From Achromobacter pulmonis (GTDB lineage: Bacteria > Pseudomonadota > Gammaproteobacteria > Burkholderiales > Burkholderiaceae_B), in assembly GCF_902859765.1 (NCBI RefSeq), contig NZ_CADIJV010000002.1:1-64000 (forward strand): a stretch of 64,000 bases of DNA, written 5' to 3'. Positions 28,620-37,020 of this stretch are shown one piece after another. A program made the position numbers and the translations under genes. Every line of letters starts with the position of its first letter. The first letter of the stretch is position 1. The notes beneath the pieces are model-generated. The model saw only the letters and a program-made list of their open reading frames with translations, was not told the DNA's origin and ran no database searches.

Positions 28620-28973
28620 TCATGCGCGGCGCCGCAGCCAGGCGAGCCAACCGGCGATGCTATAGAAAAAAATGGCCGATCCAATGAAGCCGACGCCAAA
28701 CACCGCCAAGATCAGGAACCAGTCGATGGGACCGCCAGCCCTCGGCAATCCGGAAGCAGACACATATGTCACGAGCGCCAGCGCGCCCGCGCCGCCAAGC
28801 AGCCCAAAGGCTTGCGATTGCTTCCACCTGCCGGCCATGATGCCATTTTCCCGGAACAGCAGCGCCGCGAACAGCACGGCGCATAGCATGACAAGAGCCA
28901 GCAGCACCCACAGCGCGAATCCAAGCATTTCGTGCAGCACGTAGAACATTGTCCAGGCATCGAAGTTCTTCAT
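28620..28973 (-). CDS. Small integral membrane protein, 117 residues
   Basis: Three to four hydrophobic segments are visible at about 14-40, 55-70, 80-100 and the C-terminal IAGWLAW region, ending in LRRRA. I do not recognise a family. The ATG at 28973 is 12 bases from the stop of the sulfide:quinone-reductase-like gene on the same strand, so the pair is an operon. A membrane anchor or quinone-side partner for that flavoprotein is a reasonable guess only. Confidence 0.7.
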   Translation of the reverse strand: MKNFDAWTMFYVLHEMLGFALWVLLALVMLCAVLFAALLFRENGIMAGRWKQSQAFGLLGGAGALALVTYVSASGLPRAGGPIDWFLILAVFGVGFIGSAIFFYSIAGWLAWLRRRA

Positions 28974-28985
28974 GGCGGTGGGCGG

Positions 28986-30338
28986 CTATGCGCGGCCGCG
29001 CAACATGCTGAGGTAAGTCGGCTTCAACGCGACCGTCTCCATTACCCAGCTAATCCACAGTTCCTCCAACGGCGCGATCACGCCCGGAAAAGATGGCGTC
29101 AGGTTATTGCGATAGTCGAACTCTACCAACATCGCCCGGCCCAGGCCGGTGATGAGCGGGCACGAGGTATAGCCCGTATAGAACGCATCGGGAAGCGCTC
29201 CGGCGATCTGCGAAACGAGATGGTTGACGGCGACGGGAACCTGCCATTTCACGCTGGCCGCGGTCTTGCCCTTAGGCACCCCGGCCACGTCACCCACCGC
29301 GAATACATTCGGGTAGCGCGCATGACGCAGCGTGCGGGGGTCCACCTCGACCCATCCCTCGGCTTGCCAAGGGCCGCTTTGCCAGGGCAAGGGGCTGTTG
29401 CGGATTGCCTGCGGCGCGCGCATCGGCGGCACCACATGGATGAAGTCATAACCCTGATCCTGCAAGCCCTCGGGCGTGTCGAAGGTGGCGATGCGCCTGG
29501 CGGGGTCGATGGCCCTGAGCGTGCGCCGGTAATTGACGCGGATGGCCCGCGACTCAAACAGCATCCGCACCTTTTCCGACACGATCGGAACGCCGAAAAG
29601 CGCATCGTTATGCGCGTTGTAGGTGATTTCGGCCTTGTCCCGCGTGCCACGGCGTCTCAGGTAGTCTTCCGTAATGAAAGCCATCTTGAGCGGCGCGCCG
29701 GCGCACTTTATCTCGGTCGCCGGGCGCGTAAAAATGCCGCGCCCGCCCTGCCCGACAAAAGCGGACATCATCCGCCAGGTGGCTTGCGCCGCCTGTGGGC
29801 CGTGATACACGCTGCCCACACCATGGCTGCCGATCAGGCCCGCATCCATCCCCTCTATCAGCCCATACTCGAGCGCCAGGCCAGTGGCGATGACCAGATA
29901 GTCATAGGCAATGGCCTGCGACCCGGTATGGACGCGCTGGCTATCCGGGTCGAACTGTGTCACGTGCTCCGGTATCAATTCGACGCCGGGCGGCAGGTAT
30001 TCGGCAGTGCGGGAAATAACGTAGTCCGCCGGTTTCAGACCCGCCGCGATGAGCGTGAAACCCGGTTGATAGAAATGCTCGCGTCGCGGATCGATCAGGA
30101 TGATGCGCGCGCCGTCGAGACTGGCCGCGAGCCGGGACGCGGTGGCCAGGCCGGCGGCGCCGGCCCCCACGATAACGATGCGGGCACGGGTTTTCACCGT
30201 CGTGGGCTGCTCGGCCACAGCCAGGCGCGGCAAGGCTGCCGCGCCGAGCGCGGCCAAGGCCAGCAGCGCCTGGCGGCGATCGATTGACCTGGCCTCGGCG
30301 CCGGTACGCGGCAACGTGCCGGCCTGGCGGATGCTCAT
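28986..30338 (-). CDS. Sulfide:quinone oxidoreductase-like FAD protein with Tat-type signal
   Basis: A 450-residue flavoprotein. The FAD Rossmann motif is VGAGAAG at 57-63, followed by LIDPRREHFYQPGFTL, a block typical of sulfide:quinone reductases. Two redox Cys are seen: Cys212 in EIKCAGAPLK and Cys393 in YTSCPLITG, the pair used by type II/SQOR enzymes to oxidise sulfide to persulfide. An N-terminal RRQALLALAALGAAALPR segment (21-38) looks like a twin-arginine signal, so it may act in the periplasm, unlike most SQRs. I chose ATG 30338, behind AAGAAGGGGCACACC. A 117-residue membrane protein follows in the operon. Confidence 0.82.
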   Translation of the reverse strand: MSIRQAGTLPRTGAEARSIDRRQALLALAALGAAALPRLAVAEQPTTVKTRARIVIVGAGAAGLATASRLAASLDGARIILIDPRREHFYQPGFTLIAAGLKPADYVISRTAEYLPPGVELIPEHVTQFDPDSQRVHTGSQAIAYDYLVIATGLALEYGLIEGMDAGLIGSHGVGSVYHGPQAAQATWRMMSAFVGQGGRGIFTRPATEIKCAGAPLKMAFITEDYLRRRGTRDKAEITYNAHNDALFGVPIVSEKVRMLFESRAIRVNYRRTLRAIDPARRIATFDTPEGLQDQGYDFIHVVPPMRAPQAIRNSPLPWQSGPWQAEGWVEVDPRTLRHARYPNVFAVGDVAGVPKGKTAASVKWQVPVAVNHLVSQIAGALPDAFYTGYTSCPLITGLGRAMLVEFDYRNNLTPSFPGVIAPLEELWISWVMETVALKPTYLSMLRGRA

Positions 30339-30516
30339 GGTGTGCCCCTTCTTATATCGACGCGCAGAATAAGTTGATCTTGCGTCAAAAGACCTCACCC
30401 GCCCATGCGTTTGGTCAATATCGGCCCCGCTTGTCTTCTACCGGGCGGGCGCCTTGGCCACGAGCGCTATCCCACAGCGGCTCGGCACCGCCCGACCGAC
30501 GGCCCCCAACGCCATC

Positions 30517-32424
30517 TCACTGGCCCAGCGCCCGACTGATCCGATGCCGCCCCACCGTCGTCTTCGGCACCTTGAACGGAAACCAACTGCGCACGTCCTC
30601 GTCCAGTCCGATCCTGTGCATGTAGTTGTAGATCGCCTTCTTCAACGCCCGCCCCAGCGCGTCGTGATCCACCCCGGTCGGGTCGTCGAAGCCGATGTCG
30701 TTCTTGGCGAACGTCACCTCCGGCAGCGGCCGCAGCGTCACGCCGTATTCCTCCGGGTTCAGCCCCACCGGCGAATGCACCGTACAGGCGAAGCGGTGGA
30801 AGAACCCGCTCTGGATACAGCCGTTCTCGAACAACTGGCGCACGTATTCCAGCGCGTCGACCGTATCCTGCACGGTCTGCGTGGGAAAGCCGTACATCAG
30901 GTAGGCGTGCACCAGGATGCCGGCGTCGCTGAAGGCGCGGGTGACGCGCGCCACCTGGTCGACGGACACGCCCTTTTTCATCAGATTCAGCAGGCGGTCC
31001 GAGGCGACCTCCAGGCCGCCCGAGACGGCGATGCAGCCGCTGTCGGCCAGCAGTTCGCACAGCTCGGGGGTGAAGGTCTTTTCGAAGCGGATGTTGCCCC
31101 ACCACGAGATGCCGGCGTTGCGGTCGATCAGCTCGGTGGCCAGGGCCTTGAGGGACTTGGGCGGGGCGGCCTCGTCGACGAAGTGAAAACCGGTCTGCCC
31201 GGTTTCCTGCACGATGGCCTCGATGCGGTCGGCCAGCACCGTGGCCGACGCGCCTTCGTAGCGGCCGATGTAGTCCAGGCTGACGTCGCAGAAGCTGCAC
31301 TTCTTCCAGTAACAGCCGTGCGCCACGGTCAGCTTGTTCCAGCGGCCGTCACTCCACAGGCGGTGCATGGGGTTGAGCATGTCCAGCAGCGACAGGTAGC
31401 GGTCCAGCGGCAGGCCGTCCCAGGTGGGCGTGCCGACTTCGGCGAAGGCGACGTCGGGCTCGACCAGGTTGACGTAGCGCACCGCGCCGCTGTCGGCGTC
31501 GCGCAGGAAGGTGCGCACCAGGCGCTGGCGCGAGCGCTTGCCTTGGACGTGCTCCAGTAGCGCCAGCAAGGGGCGTTCGCCGGCATCCAGGCTGACGAAG
31601 TCGAAATAGTCGAAGACGCGCGGGTCTTTCAGTTCGCGCAGCTCGGTGTTGACGAAGCCGCCGCCCAGCACGGTGATGATCTTGGGATCCTGCGCCTTGA
31701 TGGCCTGGGCGATGCGGAAGGCGGCGTAGACGGCGCCGGGAAACGGCACCGACAGCAGCACCATGGTGGGCTGGTGGCGCGCCAGGGCTTCCAGGGTCAG
31801 GGCGCGCAGGGTGTCATCCACCAGGTTCAGCGGCGCGGCCAGCGCTTCGGCCAGCGGGTCGAAGGTCGGCTGGCTGCCGGCCAGCGATTCGGCATAGCGC
31901 ACGAATTCGAAACGCGGATCGATGGCGTCGCGCAGCACGTCGGCCAGGTCGTTCAGGTACAGCGTGGCCAAATGCTTGGCGCGATCCTGCAGGCCCAGGG
32001 CGCCGAAGGCCCAGCCCAGCGGGTCGCCGCCTTCGTCGTCGACATACACGTCCAGCGAGGCAAAGCGCGGGCCTTCGGGCAGGAAGTGGCGGCCGACGAT
32101 GCGGTGCGCCAGCGTCGAGTCACGGCCTTGCAGAAAGGCGATCACCGGGGCGATGGTGGCCAGGTAGCGCGGCTGCATGGCGATGAAGGCCTGGATCGCC
32201 GGGGTGTGCTGGTCCAGCGGCAACGCCTCCACCTTGGCCGCCACGGCGCGCAGGCCGTCGGGCGACAGCAGGCGCAGGACCAGCGCCAACGCCAGGTCTT
32301 CCTGGGAGGCCGTGACGCCGCGTGAGCGCAGGAAGCCAGTCAGGTAGGCGGTGGACGGGTATGGCGTATTGAGCTGCGTCATCGGCGGGATGACGGACAG
32401 CACGCGTAGGGGGGTGGCGGACAT
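30517..32424 (-). CDS. B12-binding-type radical SAM protein with CX4CX2C cluster motif
   Basis: A 635-residue cytosolic protein. The N-terminus (VIPPMTQLNTPYPSTAYLTG) resembles the cobalamin-binding domain of class B radical SAM methylases, but the DxHxxG cobalamin motif is not seen. The radical SAM domain begins at about 363 with the 4Fe-4S Cys at 371, 376 and 379 in HGCYWKKCSFCD. The first spacing is four residues, not the usual three. The barrel continues with WWGNIRFEKTF and a GGLEVASDRLL block. No operon partner is evident. The reaction is unknown. Confidence 0.85.
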   Translation of the reverse strand: MSATPLRVLSVIPPMTQLNTPYPSTAYLTGFLRSRGVTASQEDLALALVLRLLSPDGLRAVAAKVEALPLDQHTPAIQAFIAMQPRYLATIAPVIAFLQGRDSTLAHRIVGRHFLPEGPRFASLDVYVDDEGGDPLGWAFGALGLQDRAKHLATLYLNDLADVLRDAIDPRFEFVRYAESLAGSQPTFDPLAEALAAPLNLVDDTLRALTLEALARHQPTMVLLSVPFPGAVYAAFRIAQAIKAQDPKIITVLGGGFVNTELRELKDPRVFDYFDFVSLDAGERPLLALLEHVQGKRSRQRLVRTFLRDADSGAVRYVNLVEPDVAFAEVGTPTWDGLPLDRYLSLLDMLNPMHRLWSDGRWNKLTVAHGCYWKKCSFCDVSLDYIGRYEGASATVLADRIEAIVQETGQTGFHFVDEAAPPKSLKALATELIDRNAGISWWGNIRFEKTFTPELCELLADSGCIAVSGGLEVASDRLLNLMKKGVSVDQVARVTRAFSDAGILVHAYLMYGFPTQTVQDTVDALEYVRQLFENGCIQSGFFHRFACTVHSPVGLNPEEYGVTLRPLPEVTFAKNDIGFDDPTGVDHDALGRALKKAIYNYMHRIGLDEDVRSWFPFKVPKTTVGRHRISRALGQ

Positions 32425-32490
32425 GGGACACGGCGGGAAATGCCGTCAAAGCGGGGATCGAGGGGGGATTATAGGCAGCGCGATGACAAG

Positions 32491-32524
32491 CGCCGATACC
32501 CGGAGGCAAATCCGGGTATCGGCG
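32491..32524 (-). terminator. Perfect 14-bp hairpin 3' of the minus-strand lipoprotein gene
   Basis: CGCCGATACCCGGA (32491-32504) pairs with TCCGGGTATCGGCG (32511-32524) around a GGCAAA loop. It lies 16 bases after the stop of the gene ending at 32540. No clear T-run follows on the minus strand, so it may be an RNA-stabilising or bidirectional structure as well. Confidence 0.5.
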
Positions 32525-32539
32525 ACACGTGCCATACGA

Positions 32540-33253
32540 CTAATCCGCGTGGTTGGGGATATCGCACTTCCCCGTAGGATATCCAGCGCCGCTGAGCTGA
32601 TAACTGACCGTGCCTACCGGCTCTACCGGCTCGCGCACCACCGTGCTGGACGGAGAAAGAACGAGCTGTTGAAGGCGGATATCGCAATTGCCGGGCGCGA
32701 TATCGATGCGCAACTCGTATTGCTCCCCCTGCCTGGGCACGAAAACAGGAAACCGGCATTCGCTCGGTCGCTTTGCATTGATCTCTTCGTTGACCATGCC
32801 TGCCCCCACCGGATTCAGCACAAACAGCGTAGAGCCGAGGGAGAGCATCGTGACGAACCATTTGGGCACGATCGCGAACGGCTCACCCACCGGAATGCGC
32901 CGCTCCAGTATGCCGTCCTTGACGGGCGGGGCGCCATCAAGCATACCCACCCTGACAGCATCCTTCTGGGCGCCTTGGCTGAGAAAGCCGACCTGTGAAC
33001 GCAGCTGGCAGGTGCGAGGGTCCAATTCCCCCAGCAGCAAGCCATAGTCATCCGGGTTGCCTTGCACCACCCGTAACTTGGCGGAGGATGACTCATCGGG
33101 CTGGATATAGGTGTTGTTGGCCGCGCAGCCGGCCAAGCTCGCGACGATCACGGTCACGACCAACCGCCGGGACAGGCTGGACAACGACGGGAACGTCGCT
33201 GACGTTCTCGCGGCCGCTGCCTGGAAGACCACCGGCAGATCAGACGCACTCAT
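32540..33253 (-). CDS. Putative lipoprotein, 237 residues
   Basis: The hydrophobic stretch RRLVVTVIVASLAGC ends in a lipobox with Cys at about 43, preceded by an unusually long 30-residue N-region; a later start would be more normal but no ATG is present there. The rest is soluble, with LLLGELDPRTCQLRSQVGFLS and a GRNIP-like beta-rich C-terminal half containing three Cys. I do not recognise a family. It lies 108 bases upstream of another lipoprotein gene on the same strand. Confidence 0.6.
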   Translation of the reverse strand: MSASDLPVVFQAAAARTSATFPSLSSLSRRLVVTVIVASLAGCAANNTYIQPDESSSAKLRVVQGNPDDYGLLLGELDPRTCQLRSQVGFLSQGAQKDAVRVGMLDGAPPVKDGILERRIPVGEPFAIVPKWFVTMLSLGSTLFVLNPVGAGMVNEEINAKRPSECRFPVFVPRQGEQYELRIDIAPGNCDIRLQQLVLSPSSTVVREPVEPVGTVSYQLSGAGYPTGKCDIPNHAD

Positions 33254-33361
33254 TGGAAGGGCTCCGCTTGGTTGACGAATGCAGGTTCGGAGATCGCGCG
33301 GAAATTGCCGAGCGGTGGATGCCGCGCTGCCCGACCTGTCTCCCTTGATGAAGCGCCGGCA

Positions 33362-34015
33362 TCAGAGCTTCAACACGTCTCGCGCCAGCACTTCCGCGCA
33401 TGCCACGGAGGCTTTGTCGAGATAGCTCTTGAGCAGCTCCGCATTGTTCTCCAGCAACTGATCCTTGGTCGGTGGATTCTTGTCGTCACCTTGCACCGAG
33501 GCGCAAGCGGACTGGGCCACGACCGTCTTGGTCACTGTGTCGATCAGTCGCAACCGCGCGTTGTAAGTCACGCGGTAATGTGCCCAGTCGGTCGGGTAGT
33601 AGTTGAACATCCAGCTCAGCGTCTTCACGTCCAAAAGAAAATCACTACCTGGATTGGCGGCCACGACTGTGGCAATGTCGTCTTTCTTGAGCACCGTAGT
33701 GGAAGCCATCGGCGTTGTGCGCTTGGCGGCGGCAAGCTTGCCCTGCAAGGCCGTTGAAATGGCGATTGCCGGGTCCTCGATGGCGTTCTCTTTCACAATG
33801 GTGTTGCCCTCCGAGATCATCGCGGCGGCACCGATCATCGCGAAAGCGGCCTTTCCAGCGGTGAATGCTGCAAAATCGGGGCGTTCATAACTCACAGTGG
33901 CCACTGATCGACCTTCCAACTTGTCCAGCGAATCCTGGGAAATGGGTGAGTGCTTGACGGTGGTGCAGGCCCCCAGGGTCAACGCAAGCGCAATTGCAGT
34001 ACCGAACCGGAACAT
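33362..34015 (-). CDS. Putative lipoprotein, 217 residues
   Basis: The ATG at 34015, behind AAAGAGAGTCTCG, gives MFRFGTAIALALTLGACTTV with the lipobox Cys at 17. The mature part contains a long helical/low-complexity region (FTAGKAAFAMIGAAAMISEG) and a C-terminal portion with WMFNYYPTDWAHYRVTYNAR. Cys at about 177 and 205 could be paired. Threonine at +2 predicts outer-membrane localisation. No family is recognised; the longer upstream frame is not needed. Confidence 0.7.
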   Translation of the reverse strand: MFRFGTAIALALTLGACTTVKHSPISQDSLDKLEGRSVATVSYERPDFAAFTAGKAAFAMIGAAAMISEGNTIVKENAIEDPAIAISTALQGKLAAAKRTTPMASTTVLKKDDIATVVAANPGSDFLLDVKTLSWMFNYYPTDWAHYRVTYNARLRLIDTVTKTVVAQSACASVQGDDKNPPTKDQLLENNAELLKSYLDKASVACAEVLARDVLKL

Positions 34016-34260
34016 CGAGACTCTCTTTGAACGTGATAAAGGAAAATTTGCTGCCGCGAGCAAGCTTGCATGCACATGTCTCCCCCTCGGCATCAATACG
34101 GAACACAGGGGTTCTGGCCTCGCTTGCTCCCGAAATGTCCAGGAGAACCCCGCAAGCTACGCCAAAGCCCGCGGATATTACTATCAGTTAAGAAACAAGA
34201 CAAAATAATTTCAATGCACCACCTGCGCACTTTTCCAACCTGACGTTGCAGGAGCATTCC

Positions 34261-34689
34261 GTGCTGAATCGAGACCGACATAAGGGCCGCCTGATTGACC
34301 ACATCGGACTCGTCGTGCGAGATCTGCCGGCGAGCAAGAAGTTCTATACCGCGGTATTTGAAGCGCTGGGAATTCCGATCGGCGGGTCGGACGACAGGAA
34401 TTTCTGGGCGGATGAGTTGTTCATTTCCACGCCGGATAGCGATGAGGTGCAGGGGCAGTTGACCGGGCGCCTGCATCTGGCGTTCCAGGCGCGGGACCGG
34501 GACATGGTGGATGCGTTCTACCAGGCGGCGATAACCAATGGCGGGCAGGATAATGGCGCGCTGGGGGAACGGGCGTACCACAAGGGGTATTACGCGGCGT
34601 TCGTGCTGGATCCGGATGGGAACAATATCGAGGCGGTTTGCCGGGATTCGGCGGTACGGAGTGCGGATTCTGTTGTAGTTAGGTATTGA
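34261..34689 (+). CDS. VOC-family (glyoxalase/bleomycin-resistance fold) protein
   Basis: A 142-residue protein with the vicinal-oxygen-chelate pattern: IDHIGLVVRDLPASKKFYTA as the first beta-alpha unit, then HLAFQARDRDMVDAFYQA and the C-terminal strand YYAAFVLDPDGNNIEAVC. The GTG at 34261 is chosen because AGGAG lies 6 bases upstream. Family members are metal-dependent isomerases, dioxygenases or resistance proteins; the role here is open. It stands alone between a minus-strand lipoprotein gene and a GIY-YIG-like gene. Confidence 0.8.
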   Translation: MLNRDRHKGRLIDHIGLVVRDLPASKKFYTAVFEALGIPIGGSDDRNFWADELFISTPDSDEVQGQLTGRLHLAFQARDRDMVDAFYQAAITNGGQDNGALGERAYHKGYYAAFVLDPDGNNIEAVCRDSAVRSADSVVVRY

Positions 34690-34793
34690 GCTAGGCTAAA
34701 GCCGTGCCTAGGCATGCCTTGACACGTCCAATAAATTCCTCAAACATCGGCCATCCGCCTGCAATTTCAAAAGACTCTAAAAAAATACCTTAG

Positions 34794-35384
34794 ATGCCGC
34801 ACAAGAAGATCGTCTCAGATGCAATCAGCAGCTATCAGGAAACACTGAGCGAAGCGATCACCATCGCCCGCACTCTCACGCTGGAACCATTTTTCGAACT
34901 GAGTTTCAACACCTCTGCCGTTTCGAGAGAATGGACAGAGTCCAAACTTCAAGATCTGAGAACGGGCTACGCGCGGCCCGACAAGCGAAAGTGTGCCCTG
35001 TATATATTCAAACTGGACAATCCTCAACAAAGCAAGATCGTTCTCAGCGAAATCGAACGAGCCAAAGGCGGACAAGGCACAGACGACGGAAAGAAAAATC
35101 TCTGCACATTTAATCGTCAGTTCGATGGCTCTGAAACTCTCTACGTGGGTCGCAGCTTTACTCCTCGATCGAGAATAAGCCAACACCTGGTTTCGTCAAA
35201 AAGTGGCACCTACGCGATGCATTTGGAGGAATGGGCGAAACCGCTCGCATTGAACATCAACTTAACCATTTATGACGTCCCCCAATACAACGACGAGGTT
35301 GAAGTCGAACGAGCGATGAGCGTTCTGGAAACAGGTGTATGGGACCATCTTAGGCCACTCCTTGGGCGCAGGGGCGACAGGTGA
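34794..35384 (+). CDS. GIY-YIG-like nuclease-fold protein
   Basis: A 196-residue protein that keeps the GIY-YIG order. CALYIFKLDN stands for the first motif (GIY), ETLYVGRSFTPRSRISQHL for the YIG plus Arg/His helix, and EEWAKPL/YDVPQYNDEVEVERAM for the C-terminal Glu region. The usual Gly-Ile-Tyr is replaced by Leu-Tyr-Ile. Base composition is visibly lower in GC than the neighbours, a sign of acquisition. No partner gene is obvious. It might be a stand-alone defence or mobile-element endonuclease, or an inactive relative; only the fold is suggested. Confidence 0.6.
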   Translation: MPHKKIVSDAISSYQETLSEAITIARTLTLEPFFELSFNTSAVSREWTESKLQDLRTGYARPDKRKCALYIFKLDNPQQSKIVLSEIERAKGGQGTDDGKKNLCTFNRQFDGSETLYVGRSFTPRSRISQHLVSSKSGTYAMHLEEWAKPLALNINLTIYDVPQYNDEVEVERAMSVLETGVWDHLRPLLGRRGDR

Positions 35385-35447
35385 TCCAAGAAAATCAGCG
35401 ACAAGGATTCCGATTGAAATAGCTTGTGAAGATTGCACCCCACGGAC

Positions 35448-35900
35448 CTAGCCCCCTCCAAACAAATCCGCCCCCCGCGCATCCGCCGGCTCCACCACAT
35501 ACCCGATCTCCCCCGCCACCTCGCGCAGAATCCCCTGCGCCAGATTGAATGCGGTATTGGCCGCCGGCACGCCCGCGTAGATCGCGTTCTGCAGCAGCAC
35601 TTCCTTCAATTCATCCGGGCTCAGCCGCGAATCGTCCTTGGCGGTCAGCGCGGCGCGCACGTGCAGTTCGAATTCTTCCCAGCGACCCAGCGACAGGGTC
35701 ACCGCCAGCACCATCATGCGCCGCGCCTTGTGCGGCAGACCAGGGCGGCTCCAGATGTCGTGCCAGGCGTAGCGGGTGATCAGGTTCTGGTAGTCGGCGG
35801 TGAAGGTGGTGGCGCGGTCCAGCGATCGCTGCACCCACTCTTCTCCCAGTACGGCGCGGCGGTTGGCCAGGCCGCGCTCGAAATCGTCTTCCCGGCTCAT
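35448..35900 (-). CDS. Carboxymuconolactone-decarboxylase-family protein (PcaC-like)
   Basis: A 150-residue AhpD-fold protein. The core LITRYAWHDIWSRPGLPHKARRMMVLAVTLSLGRWEEFELHVRAAL is the PcaC-type signature, with Glu/His residues in place of the redox Cys pair. 4-carboxymuconolactone decarboxylase is the founding reaction, but many members act in other catabolic clusters. It is the last gene of the minus-strand operon that starts with the CoA-ester lyase at 40160. Confidence 0.85.
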   Translation of the reverse strand: MSREDDFERGLANRRAVLGEEWVQRSLDRATTFTADYQNLITRYAWHDIWSRPGLPHKARRMMVLAVTLSLGRWEEFELHVRAALTAKDDSRLSPDELKEVLLQNAIYAGVPAANTAFNLAQGILREVAGEIGYVVEPADARGADLFGGG

Positions 35901-35964
35901 TGCGGCATCTCCCAGAGTGCTTGCGTCGACCCGGCGGGCGGCGATGCCGCCCGCCGTGGGGCGA

Positions 35965-36951
35965 TCAGTTCACCGTGATGTTATTGGTTTTCACCACCTC
36001 GGCCCAGCGAACCTGCTCGGCGTCGACGAACTTGGCGAAGTCGGCCGCGCTGCTGCCGACCGGCGTCAGGCCGAGCTTGGAGAGCTTTTCGCGGGTCTCC
36101 GGGCGGGCCAGGGCCTTTTGCACCAGGTCCTGCAATTTAGCGACGACTTGCGGGTCGGTGCCCGCGGGCAGGAAGAAACCATTCCATTCGACCACGTTGA
36201 AGTCCTTGATGCCGCTTTCGCTGACCGTGGCCACGTTGGGCAGTTCCGGCATGCGCTTGGCCGACGACACCGCCAGGGCCTTGAGCTTGCCGCCGCTGAC
36301 GTAGTTCAGGCTGGAGGCGGCGTTGGCGAAATAGACGTCGACCTGCCCGCCCATGACGTCGACGATGGCGGGCGCGCCGCCCTTGTACGGCACGTGCACC
36401 ACATCGATCTTGGCGTCTTTCTTGAGCAGTTCGGCGGCCATCTGCGCCAGGCTGCCCGGGCCATAGGAGGCAAAGGTGTAGCGGCCGGGGTGGGCGCGCG
36501 CCGCCTTGATGAAGTCGGGCAGATTGTTGAAGGCCGAACCGGGCGCGGCCACCAGGATGTTGGGCACGCTGACCGCTTGCGAAACCGGGATGAAGTCCTT
36601 CTTGGCGTCATAGGGCAGCTTGCGCAGCACGGGATTGATCGCGAAGGCGGACGCGTCATAGAGCACGGTGTAGCCGTCCGGCTTGGCGCGCGCCACATAG
36701 GCGGCGCCGATGGAGCCGCTGGCGCCGCCCTTGTTCTCGATGACGACGCTCTGGCCGGCGACTTCGCCCATGCCCTGGGCGATGATGCGGGCCGCATTGT
36801 CGGCGCCGCCGCCGGCGGAATACGGCACCACCACGGTGATGGGCTGGTCCGGATAACCGGCGGCCTGGGCCGCGCCCAGGGTGCAGGCCAGGCCCAGGGC
36901 GGCAGCGACGGGACGCAGTGCGGCCAGGGCCGCGTGACGGGTTTTCTTCAT
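35965..36951 (-). CDS. Bug/TctC-family solute-binding protein
   Basis: A 328-residue exported receptor. A signal peptide is seen at about 1-30 (LGAAQAAG boundary), then YPDQPITVVVPYSAGGGADN, VIENKGGASGSIGAAYVARAKPDGYTVL and VPYKGGAPAIVDVMGGQ mark the Bug family. It lies between the CMD protein and the cyclase gene in the operon, so it may bind the carboxylate degraded by the operon enzymes. The ligand is unknown. Confidence 0.92.
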   Translation of the reverse strand: MKKTRHAALAALRPVAAALGLACTLGAAQAAGYPDQPITVVVPYSAGGGADNAARIIAQGMGEVAGQSVVIENKGGASGSIGAAYVARAKPDGYTVLYDASAFAINPVLRKLPYDAKKDFIPVSQAVSVPNILVAAPGSAFNNLPDFIKAARAHPGRYTFASYGPGSLAQMAAELLKKDAKIDVVHVPYKGGAPAIVDVMGGQVDVYFANAASSLNYVSGGKLKALAVSSAKRMPELPNVATVSESGIKDFNVVEWNGFFLPAGTDPQVVAKLQDLVQKALARPETREKLSKLGLTPVGSSAADFAKFVDAEQVRWAEVVKTNNITVN

Positions 36952-37020
36952 GTGTGCTCCTCACTTCTCCCCTGCGGGGATGTTGAATCGATCAAGGATC
37001 GCGGCGCGATCCGCCCGAGG

